Assembly (NCBI GenBank): GCA_036898135.1
Contig: CM072520.1
Location: 2,804,343-2,868,342 of the forward strand
Reading direction: 5' to 3'
DNA: 64,000 nucleotides
Origin: Oncomelania hupensis
Taxonomy: Eukaryota > Mollusca > Gastropoda > Littorinimorpha > Pomatiopsidae
This document shows, one piece after another, positions 22,850 through 32,695 of this stretch; the stretch's first letter is position 1, and each line of letters begins with the position of its first letter. Below the pieces are notes generated by a model. It ran no database searches, was not told the DNA's origin, and saw only the letters and a list, made by a program, of their open reading frames with translations. A program made the position numbers and the translations under genes.

Positions 22850-22985
22850 CTGGCCCTGTCATTGTAGGCATCCAAAAAGCTTAGCGTCGACGCCCATCTC
22901 CAATGCTTTTGTGGCTTGGCACCCGCCCCACTACGCTTTTCTTTTTCTTTTTTATTTCTGGTGTAGGAATCGCGAAGGGGTGTGG
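22850..22985 (-). pseudogene. Diverged duplicate of the MADF second exon
   Basis: Minus-strand frame reads LRDSYTRNKKEKEKRSGAGA, then WRWASTLSFLDAY, closely matching exon 2 of the MADF gene (LRDTYARNKKEQEKRSGAGA). Both are followed by a GTACAG donor-like site and share flanking TACTGTACCTGGC. It lies beyond the last exon of the gene, so it cannot be a normal alternative exon. Confidence 0.7.
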
Positions 22986-23140
22986 GGGTGGATGGGTGTG
23001 TGCGTTTGCGACAACTCATACATGTAAGAGTACTAAGCAAAGTTCAAAGTTTTATTCAATTTCAAGTAGAGTGCATACAAAAATAAACATGAACAACATT
23101 AGCCCGAACATTGTGCACTAGGTGTCTCCATGAGTAATGT

Positions 23141-23905
23141 CTATGGCCTGTACAGTTCTGTCATTGCCATGCCATAGGCAACACTAATGGAGGCACTTTC
23201 TTCACTTGTAACAGTGCATGCAGGAACAGTCTGTGTCACTGTCAGAGGCAGGGGGGTAATGGGGATAGTGAGAGGGGTGTTCTCAGCATTGAAAAGCAGC
23301 TGTTGCACTTGGACTTGAACAAGGGCCTGAATGTTGAGAGGCAACATGCGCACTCTGGACGCGCAACTGTCGAAAAATTTATCCAAGGCGTCTCCGTGGG
23401 CATTTACTAGGTGGCTTTCAATCACCTTTTGGCTGTTGCTGTGGCCGACGAGCAAATCGTCAATCGCTTTAAATACCTTGGTGCTTTGGTTCTCTTCTCC
23501 TGTCTGCCGGCTGCGTTTGGCACCACTATGAGTCGGACCTCTCGGCTTACGGGGTGCAGGCGGTGGCATTATGGTCCTTTCGCTGCTCCTGATAAAAAAA
23601 TAAGTTAATTTGTAATGTTACGTGTAAAATCATAAACAATAAATAGTGGAAAAAAGATGCGATGCAGGAGCCTGATTTGACGAGGTCCGGACACTGATTC
23701 TAACGTACCACTCAGTTTTCTGAGCGGTAGAAGCGGAATCTAATTTATAAACTGTATATTTATAAATATTGGTATATAATTATCTATTTTCTAAAGTAAT
23801 GCAGTGTAAATACTAAGTGCACTTAAGTAATATCAAACTTTTGAACAATGTACAAGTACAGTGTATCCCGCCTTCACTATGGATTTAGTCATGTACCTCG
23901 CGCAC

Positions 23906-23941
<36 letters not shown>

Positions 23942-25476
23942 CAATAATAATAATGCATTTTTCCTGGGAAATTTATTCAGGTCGCCTCTTGTAAAGCGCC
24001 CGTGCGTCTGGGCGCGGCCGGGATTCAATAACCAGACCTTTGGATCTGGAGCCAGTGTGCTATGACTGTTAGTTATATCCAGGTGGATTCTATGCTGTTC
24101 TCTTTCTTGTGTGTGCGTGTCTGTGTGTGCTCTCAACCCCACCCCTACCCAGCCATCCCCACTTCACTAGAGGCTAATTATGTTGGAACAACAACTACAA
24201 ACCAAACAAGCAGTAGAAGGAGGGCGACACATTTGAGAAGTTCTAAGGTAAATGGCAAGCTACCTGTCACTAAGCGCATCAGACTCAGGCTCAACATCCT
24301 CCTCGCTGTCCTCTTGAAGCTCGATCTGGCTGCTCTGGCTGCTTAGGCTGCTATCATCGTCGATGTTGGAGTCCGTGCTGCAAAATAAAAATGTGTTCGA
24401 GTCACTGTACTGGGTGTGTGTGCATGTGTGTTGGATGAAGTGACATTTTCTTGCGGGGTTGGGAGTGGGTGGGTTGGTTAATTATTGTGGTTCGAATTGT
24501 GGGCCTACCGTACATGCAGGGAGGATATCCGAATGTCAGGTCATTTCAAAATATCTGATGCTGTCATGCGGCATTTGCTACAACACAATCCACTATGTTA
24601 AACCTTTTTTTGTCGACGCGGCATAGGACGCGACAAACATTGTCTCCAGACTGGACCTCAGACAAAGGGTTATAAAAAAAAGACCAGTAGGGGCACGTAC
24701 CCATTCACAGTAAGTGAACATCGTCAAAACCCCGCTTCGTGTTTAAGTACTAGTAGGGGTGTGCGTGTTTCTGGTTTAGTTTTACTGATTTGTCACTAAA
24801 GGCCTACTGTACCTGGCGTTGTCACTTGGGCAATCCTGGAGAAAACGGAGGGTGCCTGCCCACCTCCAAGGCTTTGGTTGTTTCGCGCCCGCCCCGCTGC
24901 GTTTTTCTTGCTCCTTTTTGTTGCGGGCGTACGTATCCCGTAGGTTCTTCCTTTTTTTTTTAACGACTTCTCCTAAGGAGAAAAAAAAAGAAAAAAATTA
25001 ACAGAAGGAATGTTTTGTTGTTTATTGTGTGTTGAGTACTACCATTTGTAACCATCGTGCTGTTTCCATTTTTGGTAGGCTAGAAAAGCAGAGGCAATAC
25101 GATTTACCACTTGAAGCCCAACATCATTCAACCATATCAAATTTCGATCGAAGCATTCGTCGTTAATGATCTTCAATCTTGATTTGTAGGTCAGTTAACA
25201 GATACATTTAGCGAAAGCTTATCAATGGAAAAGAAACAACGACCCGGCCAAAAATCTAATTTTTCAACTTCAGATCTAATCTGCGAAAATAAAGACAAAT
25301 AAATACGTACCATCGATACCGTGCTTGTTGATTTGTGTTGCAATGCTAGCCCAGAAATTGGAGCAGAACTGCTGGTCTCGATGCCTGGCATCGCTGGCAT
25401 CGTAGATGGCTGGCTGGCCTCGCACAGCCTCAATAATTAGTTCTATCTCTTCTGTAGAGAATGCAGTAGCCGGCAT
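23141..25476 (-). CDS. Harbinger partner protein, MADF domain plus BESS motif, four exons
   Basis: Predicted exons 25311-25476, 24813-24972, 24264-24377 and 23141-23588; all junctions are GT-AG and phases agree, giving 295 residues. Exons 1-2 form a MADF (SANT/Myb-like) domain: TEEIELIIEAVRGQPAIYD, FWASIATQI, then VVKKKRKNLRDTY. Exon 3 is Ser/Asp/Glu-rich. Exon 4 has a basic stretch (PAPRKPRGPTHSGAKRSR) and a BESS-like end (DKFFDSCASRVRMLPLNIQ, then VQVQQLLF). Such proteins accompany Harbinger transposases, carry them into the nucleus and bind the ends. It is convergent with the transposase gene. An in-frame upstream ATG exists, but MPATAF fits the domain start better. Confidence 0.85.
23907..23955 (+). 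repeat. (AAT)n microsatellite
   Basis: Trinucleotide run inside an intron of the MADF gene. Confidence 0.9.
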
Positions 25477-25741
25477 TTTGGATGCAAAAGTATTCCAAAC
25501 TCTCAAGGAAATGACGTAAAAGACTGTGCCACGCCCATTTTGTCGCGCGAAGAAATTAGAAAATTCGCTCCAGTAGGCGAAAAAATACATTTCGCCGACG
25601 ACAGAAAAAAATTCGCTTTTCGCTTCGCGTCGCGTCGCCTGAAAGGAAACACCCGTTCTTTATTTCTATGATACCGATTTTTTCTTTCGCGTCGCGTCGT
25701 CTCGCTTAGCTTCGCGTCGCGCAAAAGGAAACAAGCCTTTA

Positions 25742-26125
25742 TTCTTAAAATCTTCTCTTTTTTCTACCAAACCGTTGTCAACGTTGTGAGGTAATATGTA
25801 AATTTATGCAATATGAATATTAATGATTTAACAGGAAGTACCCCATACTGCTGTAAATATGGAATGTGACATTCTGTTGACCGACATTCTGTTGACCCTT
25901 AGAATTTCTAATGTAAATAAAGAATTTTTTTGTTTTGGTGGTTATACTAATTTAAAATACAATGATTTAGATTTGTATTAGGAATAATTGAAAAAATATT
26001 TTAAAAAATACAGGGTAGACTTATCACTGTAATGAAACACATATTATGTTAATTGTACTGTGTATTTGAGTTATGTACAAATCATACTATAAAGTATTAA
26101 GTATACAAGCCAAATTAATAAATAC
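25742..26125. other. Interval with no recognised gene
   Basis: AT-rich unique-looking sequence between the Harbinger element and a LINE micro-insertion. A short duplicated TTCTGTTGACC is at 25,873-25,899. Nothing else supported. Confidence 0.5.
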
Positions 26126-26138
26126 ACTTGAGGTTAAG

Positions 26139-26356
26139 TGCATCAGGACTTGCAAAGACCATCCTGCGAGGCACGGTGCAAGGAGGCAGAAGAAGAGGGA
26201 GACATAAAAAGAGTTAGGGGAACAACATTCAAGAATGGACTGGCTTGACACTGAGCAAAGCAATGAGGGTTGCTGAGGACAGAGTAAGATGGAATATGCT
26301 GGTTGAACGATCATCTGTTGTGACCCAATGGCTTCCCAGTTATGAGATAGGACAGG
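26139..26356 (+). mobile_element. 218-bp 5'-truncated RTE-like LINE copy
   Basis: Encodes a decayed version of the same C-terminus as the 9,271 insertion (SGLAKTILRGTVQGG, EWTGLTLSKAM) with a stop. ACTTGAGGTTAAG flanks it at 26126-26138 and 26357-26369, a 13-bp target duplication. The tail is only GATAGGACAGG. Confidence 0.88.
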
Positions 26357-26369
26357 ACTTGAGGTTAAG

Positions 26370-27664
26370 AGAACAATGGAATATGGAAATTAGTAATAAT
26401 TGTCAATTATGATATATTTATGTACATATTTTTACAATGTCTTTTGTTCATCCACGTTCAATTTTAAACTAGATCAACATAACAATAATCTAAACCCTGA
26501 GTTTGCCAGAGTTTAGTTTTACGTTAATGTTGATAATTAATTATTCCAAAATAATCTATTACAATAATCCTTAACAATGTTGATTGATTTTTTTAAAAAT
26601 ATAAATTGCTTGCAGAAGCAATTTTTATTTTATTACATGCTGCATCTGCTCAGATTTAATAAAGAAGCCTAGAAAATGAACTCCAAGCCTAAATTGAAAA
26701 TTCCCTCATTCTGACTTTATTTTGATTTTAATTTTGGTAAATATGCAGAAAATGTAACAGTGGTAAATAAATATTCAAAATACCGAGTAAACTGATCTGT
26801 TGTAATTTTACTATAAAACTTTCTTAATTTCACTACATAGATTTTTACATTCCCATTTAGTGTTTTATACACTTTGTGGTGGGTTTAGAAAAAGTCACTA
26901 GTTTTGTTATTTTTGCGCGACGACATGGCAGCATGCACTTTTATCATCATAAACAAAATACAAGCAATGAAAAGTAACATTTATTTATTTGAAGAAGTCT
27001 CAGAAGTCCCAGAACACAAATAATATGAATAATAACGTACCAATTTGCTTTTCCTCATGTAGTACAGTACTCCTCGCTTAAGGTGACCCCCCACGGGACC
27101 AAATTTTTGTTTGTTCTTATCCGAGGGGCACCCTAAACAGTCCTCTGATAAGATCAACTACCAGTACAAAACTTGATCTTATACGAGGTGCTAAATTTTT
27201 TTGTCCTGTGACAGTGTGTGTGTGTGTGTGTGTGCGCGTGTACATGTGTGCACGTTGGTGCACGCGTATGCATGTATGCATTACTGTATATGTATTTTTT
27301 GTGCGTGTGTACGATGCATAAGCACACACTCAAACACTCAAACGAACGGATGCAAGAATGCATAAACATACACACACTCTCACACACACACACAAACACA
27401 TTGACACTGAGAATAAAAAGTACGCACCAAGACAGTTACTGGGTGTATTTGCGCCACGGCACATGCTTTATCGCTAGTGAATGAAGTCAATTCAGGGTAA
27501 GGTCCACATTGGCAATACGTCCCGCTAGGAGGGGACACGGCAGATCACAGTTACACCTGTCTACACCGCCCATGGGTCGCACTCTGTCAAAGTGGTTCCC
27601 GTGTGTATTGGAGAGTGTCGCATAACGGAGGATGCTGGTTGAACATGCATTGTGTGATTTCTTG
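26370..27664. other. Interval with no recognised gene; microsatellites
   Basis: AT-rich with (TG)n at 27,212-27,240 and CA-rich repeats at 27,366-27,400. The block 27,068-27,200 (CTCCTCGCTTAAGG, later CTTATACGAGGTG) may be a degraded DNA transposon, but no paired terminus was found. Confidence 0.45.
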
Positions 27665-27668
27665 AGGA

Positions 27669-28034
27669 ATAAATATTGATTTTTGTTGGGTACCATCACA
27701 TTGCGGAATTCATTGGAATGAGGTATGTGACAGATTAGCTAAGGAGGGAGCACAAAGGTCGTCAGATTCTATAATTATAACAAATTTGAATATGTGTAAT
27801 CATGAAATGTTTTCCTTACTAGAAAAGAAAGTTTATCATGATAATAACATTAAAAATATATCTATACTGAATTGTTCAAGACCACTTTCTAAATTAATAT
27901 ATAAATTAAGAATGAACGCATGGAACACTAAATATTCAGCTGATGTTAAATGTATATGTAATACAAGTCTATCAGTACATCACCTTCTCTTTGAATGCTC
28001 AGTTTTAACAGACATATTCAAAGTAAATGGACAT
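27669..28034 (+). pseudogene. LINE RNase H domain fragment, left part
   Basis: An open frame starting with CWVPSHCGIHWNEVCDRLAK, the hallmark RNase H block of I/Nimbus/Ingi/Jockey-like LINEs, followed by a cysteine/histidine pattern (CICNTSLSVHHLLFEC) usual after it. The 5' part of ORF2 is absent. The frame is cut near 28034 by an insertion and resumes at 28865. It could be the same kind of LINE as the one at 1-4,229, whose own RNase H region lies outside the window. Confidence 0.8.
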
Positions 28035-28864
28035 AGCATAATAATAATTTATTTCATTTAAAATTCTACGCCTTTCCCTCAGGAGAAGCTCAAAGCGCAG
28101 TTACAGCCAGCCATAAATAAATACTCAAGGAACATAAAATAATAAAAGCATCAAAACACAAAACCAAACACCACAGTATTAAAATATAGTCAAACACACC
28201 CACTCACTCTGTCTCCCACGCATACACACACACATACATACACACGCATACACACAACCACACACACAATAAAATACAAAAGCACAATACAATTGTCTAT
28301 CTATATCACCACAGTATTAAAACATAGTCAAACACACCCACTCACTCTATGTCTCCCACGCACACACACATACACTCACACACACACACACACACGCAGA
28401 GACATACACACAATAAAATACAAAGCACAATAAAACAATTGTCTATCTCTATCACCACAGAATTAAAACATAGTCAAACACACCCACTCACTCTATGTCT
28501 CCCACGCACACACACACAATAAAATACAAAGCACAATAAAATTGTCTATCTCTATCAGTATACGTGCATTTCACACAGAAACAGAAACGAGCAATTTACT
28601 TAAAAACGCCATGAAACAACTACTATGATCACCACAAAAAGACACCACAACACAACACCTGCACAGACACTCAAGCAGCCAAACACACCTGGGCCACAAC
28701 GACGACGAAGATGAGGAAAACAGCGACGATGATGACGACGATGACAAGGACACTGAGAAAGAAGATGACAACGACGGTGACGATGATATGATGAGGCTGA
28801 TGACGACGACACAACACAAAAAGAGGTTAAGGACGGCTGGTGGGCAGTAATTTATGACTGAATA
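28035..28864 (-). mobile_element. Insertion inside the RNase H LINE, with minisatellite
   Basis: TGGACAT at 28028-28034 and 28865-28871 may be the target duplication, and the LINE frame is the same on both sides. On the minus strand the left end reads like a retroposon 3' end (GCGCTTTGAGCTTCTCC and a TTATTATTATG tail). Inside are three copies of an approximately 120-bp unit (28,175-28,560) made of ACACACTC, TGTCTCCCACGC and AATTGTCTATCT motifs, then GAC/GAT-rich triplet sequence (28,690-28,810). Confidence 0.6.
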
Positions 28865-29210
28865 TGGACATTCTGTAGACTTTGTTCTATATCATCCAAA
28901 TGTTACAGACGTTGTGAAAGTTATTGCTAAATCTCCTGTTGGTAGACTCTTATAGCCTGTTTGTTTTGAAATAGTTAAAGTGAATCAAAAGTTACATTTT
29001 CAATGTCTAATATTACCTAAATGTGTCATCCAAATGTTACAGACGTTGTGAAAGTTATTACTAAATCCCCTTTTGGTAGACTCTTATAGACTGCTTGTTT
29101 TGAAATTATGTTTTGAAATAGTTAAAGTGTTTTAAAAGTTACATTTTCAGTGTCTAATATCACCTAAATGTGTGAACAGACATTAAATTAAAGATTGATT
29201 GATTGATTGG
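28865..29210 (+). pseudogene. LINE ORF2 C-terminus, right part, and 3' UTR
   Basis: Reads YGHSVDFVLYHPNVTDVVK then SPVGRLL and TAG at 28953-28955, continuing the frame of the left part. About 135 bp spanning the C-terminus and UTR is duplicated in tandem (28,893-29,026 and 29,028-29,170). The 3' end carries (TTGA)n near 29,193-29,208. Confidence 0.75.
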
Positions 29211-29712
29211 CTGGACGTGACAGGTGTTCTGGGATGGAATTCCATCTCAAAACAGGAAGTGACCTCATAAATGACGTCATCTGTGACATCAATTTCTCTT
29301 AAGCAGTAGTCTCCTCCATTTGGGAACCAAAACGGGATTGACGGTATCCGAGGTTTTCCTGGATCGTCACTTTCGTAATTTTCGATACTTTTGCTTGATG
29401 CAGTGTTTTAAGGGTTAAAAAGAATTGTATTTTGCTGAATTATATTATATTTATATAACAAAGGAACTAATTTAATGAGTTTTACAATAAATAAATTCAA
29501 CATTTAAAAGGTTAACGCAAGAGTCTTTGACTTTGTTGTAGTCTAACGTCTATGTACCTATTATTCTGGTTGTGTGGTTCCATCTGCTATGTATGTATTT
29601 GATGTAGTAAAAATTCTAACTTTTATGTGAGCGACAGAATGTGTGAATGTTTTCCTTTATTAATGTGGACAATAAAAGGCATTGCAGACAGGGACCATAA
29701 ACAAGTTCATGC
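29211..29712. other. Interval with no recognised gene
   Basis: No supported coding or element structure. Confidence 0.5.
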
Positions 29713-29723
29713 ATCACAGAGTA

Positions 29724-29814
29724 TTGATTGATTGATTTATTGTTGCTTTAGGTCCAGCGGACTCTACCGAGCCAAATCAGGACCGGACAACCCCCGATCC
29801 GCATAAAAGATCTG
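29724..29814 (-). mobile_element. 91-bp 5'-truncated copy of the retroposon family
   Basis: ATCACAGAGTA flanks it at 29713-29723 and 29815-29825. It has only the family 3' end (from GGATCGGGGGTTGTCCGGTC to ACCTAAAGCAA on the minus strand) with a TCAA-type tail. Confidence 0.88.
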
Positions 29815-29825
29815 ATCACAGAGTA

Positions 29826-31073
29826 AATCTGCCTGCTATACAGTCAATGGGAGGAAACTGACCAGGAAAGAAACCTTACCTAGATTCTTTACACTGGGGA
29901 GTGGCGTATTATAACTTAATTTTCTTCAAAACCATTCATGTGCAAACAGAATTCTTCAACAACTATTTGAAGTCAATAAATGTTCAGCCAAGTTCTATTA
30001 ACAGTGTTTGGTTTATTGCAACAGAAATTACTGCCCTTTCTATTTATGTATAGCAGAGCTAGTCAAATAACTTTTCTAAAAAGCACTTTTTTTCATTCTT
30101 TTGACTTGCTTTGGTTGGGTATGTGTACACATATATCACTGGACAATCAAAATGAGTCTACAAAGGAACCAATAAAGCCCTCCAGTTCCCCCCCCACCCT
30201 CTCCCCTCCTCCACACCACCCGCCATCCCCCCAGTCTCCTTACCCAGCATTTCCCCCTTTACTCACATTTCCTACGTAGCGACACGATTTAATTGTTATT
30301 TACTTATTAGCTCCGTATCCGTACTTGACATGCATACAAAACCTTCCTCTCAAGTGCCATAATGATCAACACGATTGATTGTGGGCGTACACGGCAAGAC
30401 AAGACAAGGAGAAGAAGAAGACCAAGGGTTACATGCTAAAACAAATTAACCCTTAAGAAAAAGAGAACAATAAAACTTTTTCACTTAAAACTTTTAATTT
30501 ATTGCTTCAGCAAAAACTCAAGATGATCAGGAAAAAAAGCAGCAAAGCGATTGTTCAAACATATTTTTAATCATGAACGAATAGCAATATGGTTGCAAAA
30601 CTAATAATGTTATTCATTTGGTGCCACCAACAGGATTTCAATTTGAAATTCTATCCAAAACAAATACTTGATTTAAAACCTGTGTAAACCTAAAAGACTC
30701 ATGGCTAAATACCTCCGCATATGGCACCGAACGACAAAAAGGCACTAACATAAGTAGGAACACCTAAAAAGAAGTGGCATTTGCCTTCCACAGCTCACCA
30801 GTTTGTTCATATTCTGTCCCTGGTGCAAAGCACAGTGAATGTTTTGCATCTGTTCCCACCAACTCTCTCCTAATTGACCCTTCCAAAAATTAAATTAAAT
30901 ATACATAGTTTATATCAGGCTTAATATGAAAACCCTATTATATTACTAGAAGCCTTTTTAACAAATCATACTTTAATAGCAAAAACAACAGGTAATTTTT
31001 AAAAATCCATGGAGGTCTCATGAGTGATGAATTACAAAGAAAAAAAGAAAACAAGAATTGCCTTTCATATACA
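29826..31073. other. Interval with no recognised gene
   Basis: AT-rich, with a polypyrimidine stretch at 30,180-30,270 and an isolated AATAAA near 30,469. ORF-like stretches here are low-complexity and I do not call them. Confidence 0.5.
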
Positions 31074-31290
31074 TACAGTAATGCCAGTGTTTCACCACCT
31101 CAAGGTTTACTGTTCAAGATATATTTTGCAATCTTCTCATCTTTCCTTACCAGTGACTTTACAAGTCAAATTTAAAAAAAGAACAAATGTATGACAAGAG
31201 CATAACAACCAAAATCATCACCTCCAATGTAAGAAGCACAATACACCTTTAACTGAAACAGAATTGAATCAAGTATCTTAGAAAATAAAG
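31074..31290 (+). repeat. Local repeat, copy 1
   Basis: About 210 bp from TACAGTAATGCCAGTG through AACTGAAACAGAATTGAATC. Related, diverged copies are at 32,148-32,345 and at 44,850-44,870 joined to 45,451-45,650. Each adjoins a retroposon insertion, so the locus seems to have been duplicated before those insertions. Confidence 0.65.
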
Positions 31291-31329
31291 ACTAGCAAAT
31301 CGGACAAAATTCTCTAGTAAGGAAACATA

Positions 31330-32123
31330 CAATACATTACATGATTATTGCTTTAGGTCCAGCGGATCATCCGAGCCAAATCAGGACCGGACAACCCCTG
31401 ATCCGCATAAAAGATCTGCTGAAACAACCCTAGTGGTAAAACTGAAAGCTCTCCACCAGCCAGTCACTTTACAATAAAGACATCCCACGCAGGGGACGCT
31501 GAGGCTGTACTCTAATATATCGAACACGCGTTTACAAAAACAAAATAGAATTACATTACATGATTATTGTTTTAGGTCCAGCGGACTCTTCCGAGCCAAA
31601 TCAGGACCGGACAACCCCTGATCCGCATAAAAGATCTGCTGAAACAACCCCAGTGGTAAAACTGAATACTCTCCACCAGCCAGTCACTTTACAATAAAGA
31701 CATCCCACGCAGGGGACGGCTGAGGCTTCACCCCAACTTATCGAACCCCCGTTTACAAAAACAAAATAGAATACAAACATCATTATAAATTATCAACAAA
31801 ACACATACATAAAAATGCCTACATTGCTAAATAATAACATCATAGGAAGCCCTAGTGACCACATGGCAGAAAGCGTCCAATATTCCCAAGCAGATCCAAC
31901 AGACCTCATACACAAATAAGGAGTCTTGTCCCGGAAGAGTTTTCAAGAAAAAAGGTAGGTTACTGGTCTAGCGAAGAAGTTGATAGTATAGCAGATTGAT
32001 AGGAGAGAGCAGGAATGAGAAAGAGCAAATGAGAAAGACAGCGACAGTGGGAATTTAAAGCACTAAATTTCCAGAAAGTGGGGATACTATTTATACTGAA
32101 ACCCCCGGTACGCCAATGGGGTT
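31330..32123 (-). mobile_element. Head-to-tail dimer of the retroposon family
   Basis: A single pair of target duplications, GTAAGGAAACATA at 31317-31329 and 32124-32136, encloses both units. In the sense (minus) direction a full unit of about 570 bp (32123 down to 31551) is followed by the 3' 220 bp of a second unit (31550 down to 31330). Each ends in its own TGTAATG-like tail. This is best explained as one insertion event of a dimeric RNA or a template jump. Confidence 0.8.
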
Positions 32124-32147
32124 GTAAGGAAACATAATAAATAACTT

Positions 32148-32345
32148 TATACAGTAACTCCAGGTTTTTTTTTTCACCAAGATTTACAGTTCAAGATCAG
32201 TATTTTCAATCTTCTAATCTTTCTTTATCACTGCCTTTATAAGTCACATAAAAAATAACAAGCATGATAAAAAAAGAACTACCAAAATCATAACCAGCAA
32301 CACAATTTTCCATGAACTGAAACAGTGTAGAATCAAGAAAATCTT
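32148..32345 (+). repeat. Local repeat, copy 2
   Basis: Diverged copy of the 31,074 repeat (TACAGTAACTCCAGG through AACTGAAACAGTGTAGAATC), with a poly-T expansion near 32,166. Confidence 0.6.
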
Positions 32346-32695
32346 AATGAAATGGAAAAAACGAAGTGAAAAGTCATAATAACAAACTCTAAATCATTAA
32401 GAAGATAGGGGGCGCAACTCGCGTGCGACCAGTAGTGTCCATTCTGATCTGCGTTTAAATTGGAGTTTTAAGTGTTTGTAGATTAATTTGTGGCTTGAAA
32501 GCTGGTAGAAAATTATGTAAGACTGTTGCAGTGAATTCTACGTTGGCTGTATGACCAAATAATCGACTATCGTGTTGTGATACGTATGTATTGAGTCCTT
32601 TGACCGGGTTTGATCTCGGACGCCATATTTGTTTCCATGCGCCGCCATATTTGTTTACGTTGACATTGACTGACCGCGTCAGTATTTGTTTATAC

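Larger units (their letters stand above)
20673..25738 (+). mobile_element. PIF/Harbinger DNA transposon, complete two-gene copy
   Basis: Terminal inverted repeats AGGGCTGTTTCCTTTTG (20673-20689) and the complement of AGGCTTGTTTCCTTTTG (25722-25738) match at 15 of 17 bases. TTA flanks the element at 20670-20672 and 25739-25741, the 3-bp target duplication typical of Harbinger. CG-rich subterminal motifs (GCGACACGAC, CGCGTCGCG) are probable transposase or partner-protein sites. Two spliced, convergent genes are inside. Confidence 0.93.

Noticed and set aside
27065..27200. Possible Tigger/pogo-like DNA transposon fragment
   Set aside because: Only a vague CTCCTCGCTTAAG-like start; no matching terminus or TA duplication was found.
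28571..28819. Ser-rich and Asp-rich reading frames
   Set aside because: Low-complexity GAC/GAT triplet DNA gives open frames on several frames without protein-like content.
29980..30279. 99-codon plus-strand ORF
   Set aside because: Ends in a CCCCTC-rich stretch, no homology pattern and no splice context.
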